NCBI GenBank assembly: GCA_018208355.1
Contig: CP062796.1
Span: 124,001-188,000, forward strand
Direction: 5' to 3'
Origin: Candidatus Fermentithermobacillus carboniphilus
GTDB lineage: Bacteria; Bacillota; Sulfobacillia; Fermentithermobacillales; Fermentithermobacillaceae
Length of the DNA: 64,000 nucleotides
The notes beneath the pieces are model-generated. The model searched no databases and had not been told where the DNA came from. It saw only the letters and a list, made by a program, of their open reading frames with translations. The position numbers and the translations under genes were made by a program. Numbering within the stretch: the stretch's first letter is position 1; every line of letters starts with the position of its first letter. Of the stretch, positions 17,486-26,834 are shown in pieces.

Positions 17486-18121
17486 TTGCATATAGGGCCG
17501 GCATAATCGTTGACCACCCGAACAAAGAGTTGAGAGACGGGGACAAGGTTGTCCGATACGCAGACGAGCGGTGGGCATTTTGAGGCGTTCGCCGCTCTTC
17601 CGCTACAGACTCCAGAGAGGGCTGCCGAGGAACTTGAATATGCTGTAACTGGGTTTCCTACCGATACCACACTGTGCATAGCCAGGCTTATCTTCGCTGG
17701 CATTTTTGACCGGTTCCCGGGAGTCAAGTTAATTGCTTCCCACCTTGGAGGGGCTTTACCATATCTTTCCGAAAGGCTCGACCGAGGCTTTGCGGCTTAC
17801 CCCGAGTGCCACAGGATAGAACGGGCACGGGGCGAATACTTGAAAGAGATTTTCTATGATTGCGTTTTGTTCAACCCGTTGACAGTTGAATATGCGGTAA
17901 AGATGTTCGGAGCAAGCCAGTTTGTAGTGGGTAGCGACTATCCCCATCAGATAGGGGATCTGGGGAAAGCTGTTTCCACCATACGGGCGCTTCCTATTTC
18001 AGACCATGAGAAGGAGATGATACTTGGGAAGAATGCCGAACAGCTGTTAAAAATCGGAGCTTGTGCAAGTGGTCGGCAGTGTAAAGTCTCAGTACGTAAA
18101 CGAGATATGAAAAGCGAATAG
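17486..18121 (+). pseudogene. decayed amidohydrolase (ACMSD-like, amidohydrolase-2 family)
   Basis: The clean part (17570-18121) carries the C-terminal half of a TIM-barrel amidohydrolase: GFPTDTT, ASHLGGALPYL and VGSDYPHQIG with the metal-binding His and Asp of the 2-amino-3-carboxymuconate semialdehyde decarboxylase group. Three lesions are visible. First, the preceding codons (NKELRD to YADERW) continue the protein in another frame, so there is a one-base shift near 17570. Second, EYAVT joins directly to GFPTDTT although family members have roughly 80-100 residues with a His-Pro site between them, implying an internal deletion near 17652. Third, the N-terminal metal site (HxH) is absent and replaced by the terminator leader. 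A shortened product from TTG 17549 is possible but would lack the active site. Confidence 0.7.
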
Positions 18122-18224
18122 GGACCATTTGCGATCCCTTTCACAGCTCCTCTCGCGGGAGGGGCTTGGGAGTTGAATTCCTCCCCAAGTCCGGTAATTC
18201 TTCAATCGCTGTCTGGCCTTAGTC

Positions 18225-18797
18225 TTATCTCAGTCTTATCTGTCGCAGCCTCATGTTGACCTCGTACAAGTCGAAAACTTCAGGATCAAACCCTCCTCCC
18301 AGCCATTCAATCATCTCATGGTACTCTTCATGCTCTGGATTGGAAATTATCTCCAATAATCTCTCATACCCGCAAGGTCCACCGCAATCTTCTGGCGGAC
18401 AGGCCCTAGCACCAGCCAAACAGACAGCATAACGTAGCTCTTCGGCAGAAGGAATAACTTTCTCGAGGATTACTTGATGCCTCCAGTCGTCACCAAAATC
18501 GTATACGTAGGTGAACGACGATCTCGGTTTCGAGATCACTTGCCAAAGTCTTACTCTTCGGGAATTAAAGTCTGTCTGGCCGTACTCAGGGTCGGGATCC
18601 CCGTAAGTAATGCTGCGAATAATGAACTCGTAGAGGTGGCAGTTAAACCATCCCATGACTTCTTGCAGAACAAGGTGCAGCTTGTATAGCGTGATGCTGT
18701 TCGGTACTTGAAATCGTCTCCAGATTGGTGGCCGGATGTCCTTGAGCGTAACCTTAAACTGGTAAACAGTATTTGGTCTCGTTTCTTGGTTCGTCAT
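18225..18797 (-). CDS. plasmid pRiA4b ORF-3 family protein
   Basis: Protein of 190 aa matching the pRiA4b ORF-3/IS1096 TnpR-like family: N-terminal VTLKDIRPPIWRRF, a TLYKLHLVLQEVMGW helix, YDFGDDWRH motif near the middle, and a Cys-rich PPEDCGGPCGY loop. The family is common on plasmids and near mobile elements, but its function is not established. Start ATG 18797 with a weak AAGGCG upstream. It is alone on the minus strand between the decayed amidohydrolase and the pyr operon, fitting an acquired gene in a disturbed segment; no transposase or terminal repeats are visible. Confidence 0.88.
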   Translation of the reverse strand: MTNQETRPNTVYQFKVTLKDIRPPIWRRFQVPNSITLYKLHLVLQEVMGWFNCHLYEFIIRSITYGDPDPEYGQTDFNSRRVRLWQVISKPRSSFTYVYDFGDDWRHQVILEKVIPSAEELRYAVCLAGARACPPEDCGGPCGYERLLEIISNPEHEEYHEMIEWLGGGFDPEVFDLYEVNMRLRQIRLR

Positions 18798-18932
18798 AGA
18801 AAAACGCCTTGCTTTGCAGGGTTCATTCGAGCCAGCCAGCTACCCCCGGCAACCAGGCCATTACCTCCTTGCTGGAAACACGTATGGATATTGCGAGCGG
18901 TTTGAGTCAATTATCTCCTACATGAGAGTAGT

Positions 18933-18953
18933 GTCAAGGGCGTTTTCCTTGAC
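18933..18953. promoter_or_regulatory. 7-bp inverted repeat overlapping the pyr -35 box
   Basis: GTCAAGG (18933-18939) and CCTTGAC (18947-18953) with a 7-base spacer; the right arm contains most of the TTGACG hexamer. The geometry suits an operator for a dimeric repressor. Confidence 0.4.
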
Positions 18954-18978
18954 GCATCGGTTTGGGTTAGGTTATCAT
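18949..18978 (+). promoter_or_regulatory. putative sigma-A promoter of the pyr operon
   Basis: TTGACG (18949-18954) and TATCAT (18973-18978) with an 18-base spacer, or TTATCA at 17. It lies about 110 bases before the attenuator terminator. Confidence 0.6.
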
Positions 18979-18993
18979 TCGTTTGGACAAGTT

Positions 18994-19690
<697 letters not shown>

Positions 19691-19747
19691 ATTACCGGCT
19701 ACGGTGATGGCGATTCCTACCCCGAACCCTAAGAGGAGGGTCATGGT

Positions 19748-20671
19748 TTGGCATTGAAAGGAAAAGACATTCTCTCCTTGAGAGAGATGAATCCCGAAGA
19801 CATAGAATTGATCCTATCGACCGCCCGATCGTTGAAAGAGATTTTATCCAGGCCCATAAAGAAAGTCCCCACGTTACGCGGGAAAGTAGTCTGTACCCTC
19901 TTCTATGAACCCTCCACCCGGACCAGGACCTCTTTCGAGCTTGCCGCCAAGTACATGTCAGCCGATACGGTGTCCATTGCTACCGCCACCTCGTCTGTCA
20001 AAAAAGGTGAGACACTCGCCGATACCGCCAGGAACCTCGAAGTAATGGGCATCGATGTGGTTGTCATGCGGCACAGCGTGTCCGGGGCATGCCATTTCCT
20101 GGCCAAGGTCCTTGATGTTCCGGTGATAAACGCGGGCGATGGCATGCACGAGCATCCGACCCAGGGCTTGCTGGACATCTTCACGATTCTCGAATACAAG
20201 TCCAAGATCCGCGGGTTAAAAGTAGCGATCCTGGGCGACGTCCTGCATTCGAGAGTGGCGAGGTCAGATATCTTCGGCCTGACCAAGATGGGAGCGGAAG
20301 TGTCAGTGGCGGGCCCCAACACGTTACTTCCACCTGAGATCGAAGCCCTCGGGGTTAAAGCCTACAACCGGGTGGAAGATGCGGTGGAAGGAGCCGACGT
20401 CATATATGTCTTGAGACTACAGCTGGAGCGCCAGACCAAGAGCCTTTTCCCATCTAAAAGGGAGTACCACGACTTCTTTGGCCTCGACCGCAAAAGACTC
20501 AGGTACGCCAAAGAAGATGCCATAGTCATGCATCCCGGTCCCATGAACAGGGGCGTGGAGATCTCGACGGACGTCGCTGACTCGCCGAGATCTGTCATAT
20601 TGGACCAGGTGGTAAGCGGAGTCGCGGTAAGGATGGCTGCCCTCTATCTCATCCTGGGAGGGAGAGAATAA
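19748..20671 (+). CDS. pyrB: aspartate carbamoyltransferase catalytic chain
   Basis: Condenses carbamoyl phosphate and aspartate to N-carbamoylaspartate in pyrimidine synthesis. 307 aa, standard length. Carbamoyl-phosphate site STRTRTS at 56-62, HPTQGLLD near 137-144, and the aspartate-specific LRLQLERQ near 225 separate it from ornithine enzymes. TTG 19748 is used: AGGAGGG ends 8 bases before it, while the ATG at 19743 is in another frame and stops at once. No pyrI regulatory chain follows. The stop overlaps the pyrC start by one base (TAATG). Confidence 0.95.
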   Translation: MALKGKDILSLREMNPEDIELILSTARSLKEILSRPIKKVPTLRGKVVCTLFYEPSTRTRTSFELAAKYMSADTVSIATATSSVKKGETLADTARNLEVMGIDVVVMRHSVSGACHFLAKVLDVPVINAGDGMHEHPTQGLLDIFTILEYKSKIRGLKVAILGDVLHSRVARSDIFGLTKMGAEVSVAGPNTLLPPEIEALGVKAYNRVEDAVEGADVIYVLRLQLERQTKSLFPSKREYHDFFGLDRKRLRYAKEDAIVMHPGPMNRGVEISTDVADSPRSVILDQVVSGVAVRMAALYLILGGRE

Positions 20672-21975
20672 TGGGAAAAGACCTTTTGATCCGCGGCGGG
20701 AGAGTGATCGATCCTGCTGCCAAGGTAGATGAAGAACTTGACGTTCTCATATTAGAAGGCAAAATCGCCAGGCTGGATAAAGGGATAACTCCGCAAGAGG
20801 GCATCGAAGTGCTTGACTCCCGCGGAAAAATCGTGATGCCCGGGTTCATCGACATGCACGTGCACCTGAGAGAACCGGGGTTTGAAGATAAGGAAGACAT
20901 CGAAAGCGGGACCAGAGCGGCTGCCATGGGTGGATTCACTGCCGTTGCCTGCATGCCCAACACCGATCCCGTCTGCGACAACGATTCCGTAGTGGCGCGG
21001 ATAATCAAGCGGGCGCGGGAGGTTGGTCTGGTGAGGGTATACCCCATAGGGGCTGTCACCAAAGGGAGGCAGGGTAAAGAACTTTCGGAGATGGGAGAAA
21101 TGAGGCTTGCTGGCGCGGTTGGTTTCTCCGACGACGGTGCTCCCGTGGCCAGCGCCGAAGTCCTAAGGTGTGCCCTCGAATACCTCAAGAGGTTCGACGC
21201 TGTCCTTATAGACCATCCGGAGGACAAATCCCTTTCTGACGGCGGGCAAATGAACCTGGGTCTCAATTCGACCATCGCCGGGTTACGCGGGATCCCTAGG
21301 GAGGCTGAAGAGGTAGCCGTCGCCCGAGATATCCTGGTGGCGAAACTAACTGGCGGAAAACTCCACCTTGCTCATATCTCTACGGAGGGCTCTGTCGAGC
21401 TGGTGCGGTACGCCAGGGCCAGGGGGATCCGGGTGACTTGCGAGGTGACTCCGCATCACCTGACGCTCACAGATGACCTCGTCATAGAGTCGGGTTATGA
21501 TACTAATACTAAAGTCAACCCGCCCCTGCGTTCACGAAAAGACGTGGAAGCCTTGAAGCAGGCCCTTGCTGAGGGGGTTATTGATGCTATTGCCACCGAC
21601 CATGCCCCTCACCACATAGATGACAAGTGGGTAGAATACGACTACGCGGAAAGCGGGATAAGCGGCCTCGAGACCGCAGTGAGCCTCATGATCGACCGGT
21701 TGGTGGCGCCCGGGCTCATTTCGTGGTCCAGGCTCGCGGAGCTCATGAGTTTGAACCCTGCCCGCATACTCGGAGTTCCGGGGGGAACCCTGGTTCCGGG
21801 CTCACCGGGAGATGTCACGATAATTGACCCAGACTTTGAGTACTCGGTGGACCTGAGGAAATTCGAGTCTAAAGGCAAGAACAGCCCGTTTGCCGGGTGG
21901 AGATTGACGGGCGCGCCCTGGGCCACCGTAGTTGAAGGAAGAGTAGTTATGAAAGACAGGAGCCTTTTGTCATGA
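20671..21975 (+). CDS. pyrC: dihydroorotase
   Basis: Zinc amidohydrolase that cyclises carbamoylaspartate to dihydroorotate. 434 aa, type I (long) form. The metal motif HVHLREPG starts at His63, further metal ligands lie in HLAHIST and the late ATDHAPH Asp, and a Lys/Asp-bearing barrel segment follows MPGF. Translation is coupled to pyrB by the TAATG junction and to pyrK by a 4-base ATGA overlap. Confidence 0.96.
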   Translation: MGKDLLIRGGRVIDPAAKVDEELDVLILEGKIARLDKGITPQEGIEVLDSRGKIVMPGFIDMHVHLREPGFEDKEDIESGTRAAAMGGFTAVACMPNTDPVCDNDSVVARIIKRAREVGLVRVYPIGAVTKGRQGKELSEMGEMRLAGAVGFSDDGAPVASAEVLRCALEYLKRFDAVLIDHPEDKSLSDGGQMNLGLNSTIAGLRGIPREAEEVAVARDILVAKLTGGKLHLAHISTEGSVELVRYARARGIRVTCEVTPHHLTLTDDLVIESGYDTNTKVNPPLRSRKDVEALKQALAEGVIDAIATDHAPHHIDDKWVEYDYAESGISGLETAVSLMIDRLVAPGLISWSRLAELMSLNPARILGVPGGTLVPGSPGDVTIIDPDFEYSVDLRKFESKGKNSPFAGWRLTGAPWATVVEGRVVMKDRSLLS

Positions 21976-22817
21976 GCACACCCGAGATCCATGATGTTTT
22001 GGCTGAAGTAATGTCCGTCAAAAGGTGTAGAGGCGGGGTTTACAGGGCCGAGCTTGTTGCTCCCGAAATAGCCGCGGTTGCAAAACCTTTTCAGTTTGTC
22101 AATATCAAAGTGTCTCCGGGAAACGACCCGTTCCTTCGCAGGCCCTTCAGTCTTTCCCGTATCGAACCCGATGAGGGAATCATCGAAATAACATGGGCAG
22201 TCGTGGGTAAGGGTACCGGGATCATGGCCACCTGGGAACCGGGAAGGGAGGTTAAGATTTTAGGGCCATTAGGGAACGGGTTTTCCCTGGAGGATAAAGG
22301 TCTAACGGGTGGTTTCATTGCTCCCTTGGGTGGGAAGGCGCCCGAACTCATCCTTGTCGCGGGAGGAACTGGACTGGCCCCCATGTACCCTCTGGTAATG
22401 TCGGCTAGAAAGTCCGGCTTCACCGTCTCTCTCTTTTACGGAGGGAGGTCGTTGGAGTCTTTGATGGATACAGACCGTTTTGAACAGTCCGGTTGTGAGG
22501 TGCACATTTCAACCGAGGATGGCTCAGCCGGTTTTCGGGGGGTTGTGACCGGGCTTTTCGAGTCCCGCCTCAGAAATCTCAGTGCTTCCGATATCGTGGT
22601 AGCTTGCGGCCCCCGTCCGATGCTCCAAAGACTCAAGTCTATGTGCGGGCAAAGAAACATCAGGCTCTACGTATCCCTGGAGGAGCGTATGGCGTGCGGT
22701 GTAGGCCTCTGTAAAGGGTGCGCGGTGAAGACATCCGGAAATGACCCCGGGTACCGTCACGTCTGCACCGACGGCCCGGTATTTTTGGCTGACACAGTGG
22801 AGCTTGGGGGTGAGTGA
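21972..22817 (+). CDS. pyrK: dihydroorotate dehydrogenase B, electron-transfer subunit
   Basis: FAD and [2Fe-2S] subunit that passes electrons from PyrD to NAD+. 281 aa with an FAD-binding RPFSLSR block (about 57-63), a nucleotide-binding GGTGLAPMYPL stretch near 135, and a C-terminal iron-sulfur cluster with Cys242, Cys247, Cys250 and Cys265. ATG 21972 overlaps the pyrC stop. Its presence fixes the downstream PyrD as the NAD-linked class 1B enzyme, common in Firmicutes. Confidence 0.93.
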   Translation: MSTPEIHDVLAEVMSVKRCRGGVYRAELVAPEIAAVAKPFQFVNIKVSPGNDPFLRRPFSLSRIEPDEGIIEITWAVVGKGTGIMATWEPGREVKILGPLGNGFSLEDKGLTGGFIAPLGGKAPELILVAGGTGLAPMYPLVMSARKSGFTVSLFYGGRSLESLMDTDRFEQSGCEVHISTEDGSAGFRGVVTGLFESRLRNLSASDIVVACGPRPMLQRLKSMCGQRNIRLYVSLEERMACGVGLCKGCAVKTSGNDPGYRHVCTDGPVFLADTVELGGE

Positions 22818-23727
22818 TTTGGATCTCTCTGTGAACCTCGCAGGTCTCACCCTCAAAAATCCGGTGATCGCCGCTTCTGGTGTCTTTGGTTACGGCGAAG
22901 AATATGTTAAGGTGGGCGACATCCGCTGGTTTGGCGCCGTCTCGGTGAAAGGGACTACCCTGAATCCTAGAGCCGGAAACCCGCCGCCGAGGACCTGTGA
23001 GACGCCGGCGGGGATGCTGAATTCCATCGGACTCGAAAACCCGGGTGCAAAGGTTGTGATCGAAGAGAAACTACCCTGGCTGGCGCAGTTCGGTGTGCCG
23101 GTGATCGTCAATATTTCCGGGGAATCCTATGAGGAATTCCGGACACTAGGCTCTATGTTCTCCGAGTCTCCTCTGGTGTCTGCGCTCGAGGTAAATGTAT
23201 CGTGCCCCAACGTTCGAGCGGGTGGGATGGCCTTTGGAGTAGACCCGAGGTCCTGCTACAGGGCGACCTACGCCGTCAGGCGCGCGTGGCACGGTCCCCT
23301 CATAGTAAAACTCACCCCAAACGTCCAGGATATATCTTCAGTGGCCAGGGCCGCGGTAGAGGGAGGAGCCGATGCCATATCCTTGATCAACACTCTGGTG
23401 GGCCTGGCGATAGACATCAAAAAGAGAAAACCGGTCCTCGGCAGCGTCACCGGCGGGCTTTCCGGACCCGCCATAAAGCCGGTCGCGTTGAGGTGTGTGT
23501 ATGAGGTCTCCCAGGCAGTCCCGGTGCCTGTTATCGGGATGGGAGGTATCCTCGATTACCGGGACGCCCTGGAGTTCATCATGGCTGGAGCGACCGCTGT
23601 AGCTGTGGGAACCGCGGTACTGGTAAACCCATCGGTGCCCAGGTCCATAGTAGAGGGTCTCATTAAATACGGACAAGAAGAGGGAGTAGAGAGGATATCA
23701 GATCTGGTCGGTGTGGCCTGGCGGTGA
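22810..23727 (+). CDS. pyrD: dihydroorotate dehydrogenase B (NAD+), catalytic subunit
   Basis: FMN enzyme oxidising dihydroorotate to orotate, working with PyrK. 305 aa from GTG 22810 (GGAG upstream; TTG 22819 after GGGGG is the other option). Class 1B catalytic Cys132 is in VNVSCPN; FMN contacts include the KGTTLNPR region, a KLTPN block and the GMGGI and VGTAV loops near the C-terminus. The start overlaps pyrK by 8 bases. The 3' end overlaps the end of rqcH on the opposite strand by 30 bases. pyrF and pyrE are not in this window. Confidence 0.93.
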   Translation: MSDLDLSVNLAGLTLKNPVIAASGVFGYGEEYVKVGDIRWFGAVSVKGTTLNPRAGNPPPRTCETPAGMLNSIGLENPGAKVVIEEKLPWLAQFGVPVIVNISGESYEEFRTLGSMFSESPLVSALEVNVSCPNVRAGGMAFGVDPRSCYRATYAVRRAWHGPLIVKLTPNVQDISSVARAAVEGGADAISLINTLVGLAIDIKKRKPVLGSVTGGLSGPAIKPVALRCVYEVSQAVPVPVIGMGGILDYRDALEFIMAGATAVAVGTAVLVNPSVPRSIVEGLIKYGQEEGVERISDLVGVAWR

Positions 23728-25509
23728 GCAGGATACGACTACCGTTTTTTGACCCGTATACGTCACAAAACCTGGGGGAGCACCCCCCGGTTTTTTCACG
23801 TTTTTCGCGTTGACCCAGTCCACCTCGACTTTGGGAGAGTCTTTCGCTTCGGAGTTTTGCGCTGCGATCTTTGCCGCGTAAAGGATGGCTTCCGGGGTAA
23901 CTTTGTTGCCGGAAATGGGCCTCAATAAGACGTGAGCTCCTTTCACTCCTTTGGCATGGAGCCATATATCGCCGGGTCTTTTCACGTGGGTCACCAGGTA
24001 GTCGTTTTCCCGGGCATTCCTCCCTACGTACACATGATATCCCTCGAGTTCCGGAACGTTTTCCGGCTGAACACGAAGCTCCCGGGGTGCCCGTGCACAG
24101 GCACAGGACACGTCAGCCTGCGGTTTTATACGAGGCTTTTCGAGAGGGCGGCCCAACTTCAGCCCGCTTTGGAGGGCAACCTTCTCGAGCCTGGAGTAGA
24201 GAGCTGTCACCTCTTGAATGCTTTCACGCAGCGCATGTTCATCGAACGGGTCTACTTCGCGAACTTGCCCGTCGTCTCGTATCAGATTCTTCCCCAGGCT
24301 GCGGAGCCTTTCGATCTCCTGCTCCGTTTCTTCGAGAGACTCTTTCAGCCTTTTCCTGGCCCGCGAGAGTTTTCCGTACTTGGAGTAATAAGCCCTGGCA
24401 TTTTCCCGAGGCGAAAGAGCCGGATCCAGCGGGACGATCATCTCCTCCGGGGGGTCCGCATAGTAGTTTAGCACTGTTATTCCGGTAAGCCCTCTTGGTC
24501 CGTCTTTACCGCTGGCATCTATGAGCTCCGCCCAGATCCTGTACTTATCGCAGTCTTTGGCGTTATCGTAGTCCTGCTTCTGAGCGGTATACCGGGATTC
24601 GAGCTTGTCGAGGATTTTCCGATACAAAGAGGTGGTTTTCGCTCTCAAAGATCTATATTCCTCGAGCGCCAGCGTCAGGGACCTGTACCGTTTGACCCCG
24701 TCCAAGACGGACTCAAACGTTTCCTTACGTTCGAGGTGAGTAAGGGGCAGAACGTGAAAAACCGGTTCCCCGTTCTTATTTGCGTACAAGGCGGGCGAAA
24801 AAGTTCCAGTTCTCAGCCGGTCCGAAAGGTCTTCCAGAAAAGCAGCCAGTGTTCGGGCGCTCTCTTCTGAAAGTACCTCATTCCCAGTGAACCCAGCCTG
24901 TGAAAGGATGCTGGTTACAAGGTCTTTTCCGGTGCCGGCAAAAGATGCCGACAGGGCAGCGTAAACGTTACCCGGCTGGGAAAGGAGGTGGCGGGCGATG
25001 TATCCGTCCGGGAGAGCATCTGTAAGGTTGACCCTATCCGGAACCGGAGGAGTGTATGGCTCACCCGGGCAGATTCTGTCTCCGGAAGGGGGTTCCATGG
25101 AAATTTCAAGGTCATTTCCCCTGTAAAGAGCTATATTTGCTCCTTTCCCCGCCGCGTCGAAGACGAGCATGTATTCTTGGGGGTTACCGAAATCGTCGTG
25201 CCCGGTAAAAAAGAGGTACAGGACTCGGTCCAGCCCTTCCTGCGAGATCCTGGACAGAACCCCACCTTCCAGCCTTTTCCTCAGCCCAAGACAAAACCCT
25301 GACGGAACCTTTGGGTTTTCCCTTTTCTCGTCGCTGAAGCCGAAAAACGGCTTGTTACCCTCGAGGGAAAGGAGCAGCTGTTCTTTTGACACCCGATTCC
25401 AGAGGGAAAAAGACACCTCGCCTTTTTCCGGCTGGTATATCTTCTGAACCCTCATAGGGAGGTATCTTTCGATTTCGCGCCGTATAGCATAAAACGTTAT
25501 ACCGTCCAA
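23698..25509 (-). CDS. rqcH: ribosome quality control factor RqcH (NFACT family)
   Basis: NFACT protein of 603 aa, formerly annotated as fibronectin-binding protein. In Bacillus, RqcH binds obstructed 50S subunits and directs alanine tailing of stalled peptides. The layout fits: NFACT-N domain (1-190) with the conserved Asp94-Arg95 pair, a helix-hairpin-helix region, a long charged coiled coil (about 270-430) and a C-terminal NFACT-R domain beginning near YHVYVGRNARENDYL with WLHAKGVKGAHV. ATG 25509 is preceded by AAAGGAGCACC on its strand. Tail-to-tail overlap with pyrD. Confidence 0.93.
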   Translation of the reverse strand: MDGITFYAIRREIERYLPMRVQKIYQPEKGEVSFSLWNRVSKEQLLLSLEGNKPFFGFSDEKRENPKVPSGFCLGLRKRLEGGVLSRISQEGLDRVLYLFFTGHDDFGNPQEYMLVFDAAGKGANIALYRGNDLEISMEPPSGDRICPGEPYTPPVPDRVNLTDALPDGYIARHLLSQPGNVYAALSASFAGTGKDLVTSILSQAGFTGNEVLSEESARTLAAFLEDLSDRLRTGTFSPALYANKNGEPVFHVLPLTHLERKETFESVLDGVKRYRSLTLALEEYRSLRAKTTSLYRKILDKLESRYTAQKQDYDNAKDCDKYRIWAELIDASGKDGPRGLTGITVLNYYADPPEEMIVPLDPALSPRENARAYYSKYGKLSRARKRLKESLEETEQEIERLRSLGKNLIRDDGQVREVDPFDEHALRESIQEVTALYSRLEKVALQSGLKLGRPLEKPRIKPQADVSCACARAPRELRVQPENVPELEGYHVYVGRNARENDYLVTHVKRPGDIWLHAKGVKGAHVLLRPISGNKVTPEAILYAAKIAAQNSEAKDSPKVEVDWVNAKNVKKPGGAPPGFVTYTGQKTVVVSCSPPGHTDQI

Positions 25510-25596
25510 GGTGCTCCTTTCCCCCTCACACGCTGAGTATATCCGTGGGACCTGGGGGGTTCAATATGGGTATAGACGAGGAAGAAGGTGAAGTGT

Positions 25597-25965
25597 ATGA
25601 ACCAGGAGATAGACCTTAACGCTTTCCGGGAGTACGGATTTGAGGTTTATGAGACAGTTACTTGCGGCCTGAAGCTGGTGAGAGGACACTGCGAGATACA
25701 CGTGGAAGTGGTGCCCGGAGGCGTTCTCATGGAGATACCGGTGGCGAGGCTCCCCCGCGAGCGTAAGGATACCGGCCCGGTGTTCCAGTATCTTCTTGAG
25801 AGAAACGCCCAGATGAAGGGCCCGGGTTTTTTCGGGCTTCGCGACGGATGTATTTTTTACCGGACTCTGTGGCGTTCTGGAGAATCAGTCGCTGAGGTCG
25901 CCCGCGAGCTCCAGGAGACTGTTGAGCGGCTGGGACCAAAGATCCTCAACCTTCTTTCGGCTTGA
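25597..25965 (+). CDS. hypothetical protein, possibly YbjN/chaperone-like fold
   Basis: Soluble acidic protein of 122 aa; ATG 25597 has AAGGTG 7 bases upstream. Alternating beta strands in the first half (a YETVTCGLKLVRG strand, HVEVVPGGVLMEIPV) and C-terminal helices (SVAEVARELQETVERLG) give the layout of the YbjN / type III chaperone-like family, but there is no decisive motif. No function can be stated. Followed 10 bases later by the HAD phosphatase on the same strand, so probably co-transcribed. Confidence 0.65.
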   Translation: MNQEIDLNAFREYGFEVYETVTCGLKLVRGHCEIHVEVVPGGVLMEIPVARLPRERKDTGPVFQYLLERNAQMKGPGFFGLRDGCIFYRTLWRSGESVAEVARELQETVERLGPKILNLLSA

Positions 25966-25974
25966 TTTTCGGAC

Positions 25975-26811
25975 GTGAATAAGACCGGGAGTGGAGAAAA
26001 CGTGAGTTCCGGACACGGTGTAAGACTCTTAGCTTGTGACCTTGACGGGACTCTCATCGGCCCCGGTGGAAAGGGGATCGATACCGCTAAAGAGGCTCTT
26101 GACCTCTGCAGGGCAGAAGGGATTCGGGTCACCGTAGCCACGGGTAGGATTTTTGGGGCAGTCGAACGTTTTCTGTGGTACCTGGACCTGCAAGATCCTG
26201 TCATCACCAACGGAGGGGCCATTATCTCGGCGCTCGGCGGAGAACCGCTATTGATGAAGACTATACGCAAGGACCTTGCCGAGGAGATAGTCCTTGAAAT
26301 CAGGAAGATGGGGCTTCCCTTTTATTACCTCCTGAGAAAAAGCATGCTTAGCGAGTGGGACGGCCCCGAAACCGAGAGTTATTCGAAGAACCTGGATTTC
26401 GAGATCAAGATAGTAGATTCAGTTCTCAGTAGAGATGGTGAACCCACTCAGATTGTCCTGCGGGTGCCGTCAGAACAGGCGGATGCCCTGGTGGCAGTAT
26501 TATCGTCTAAGTGGTATCCCAGAGTAGAAGTGGTCAAGAGCCTCCCCAGCCTAATCGAGATCCAACCTCCAGGGGTCTCGAAAGGAAAGGCCCTCCAGGT
26601 TCTGTGCAGGATTTTTGACATCAACAGGGAAGAGGTCCTGGCCATCGGCGACAGCCTCAACGACCTGGACATGTTGAGTTGGGCCGGGAAAAAGGCATGT
26701 GTGGGCAACGCTCATCCCCTCGTGAAGAGGAGCGTACAGATCACTGCAAAAGGTGAGTTTTCTGAAGGAGTTCTTGAAATTGTAGAGAACCTCATCAAAG
26801 GAAATGTGTAG
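25975..26811 (+). CDS. HAD-superfamily hydrolase, Cof type (IIB)
   Basis: Cof-like HAD phosphatase of about 278 aa from GTG 25975; GTG 26002 is an alternative. Motif I is CDLDGTL with nucleophile Asp22 and Asp24, motif II is the TVATGR region near 55-60, and the C-terminal motif [10 protein letters not shown] supplies the metal aspartates. A C2B cap lies between. Such enzymes dephosphorylate sugar phosphates, FMN, PLP or similar; the substrate cannot be read here. The stop codon overlaps a GTG in the hutU leader, so the two genes form one transcript. Confidence 0.88.
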   Translation: MNKTGSGENVSSGHGVRLLACDLDGTLIGPGGKGIDTAKEALDLCRAEGIRVTVATGRIFGAVERFLWYLDLQDPVITNGGAIISALGGEPLLMKTIRKDLAEEIVLEIRKMGLPFYYLLRKSMLSEWDGPETESYSKNLDFEIKIVDSVLSRDGEPTQIVLRVPSEQADALVAVLSSKWYPRVEVVKSLPSLIEIQPPGVSKGKALQVLCRIFDINREEVLAIGDSLNDLDMLSWAGKKACVGNAHPLVKRSVQITAKGEFSEGVLEIVENLIKGNV

Positions 26812-26834
26812 TGAAAAAGGGAGGCGGTGGTGGC

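Noticed and set aside
18225-18797. Transposon carrying the pRiA4b ORF-3 gene
   Set aside because: No transposase, terminal inverted repeats or target duplication could be found around it.
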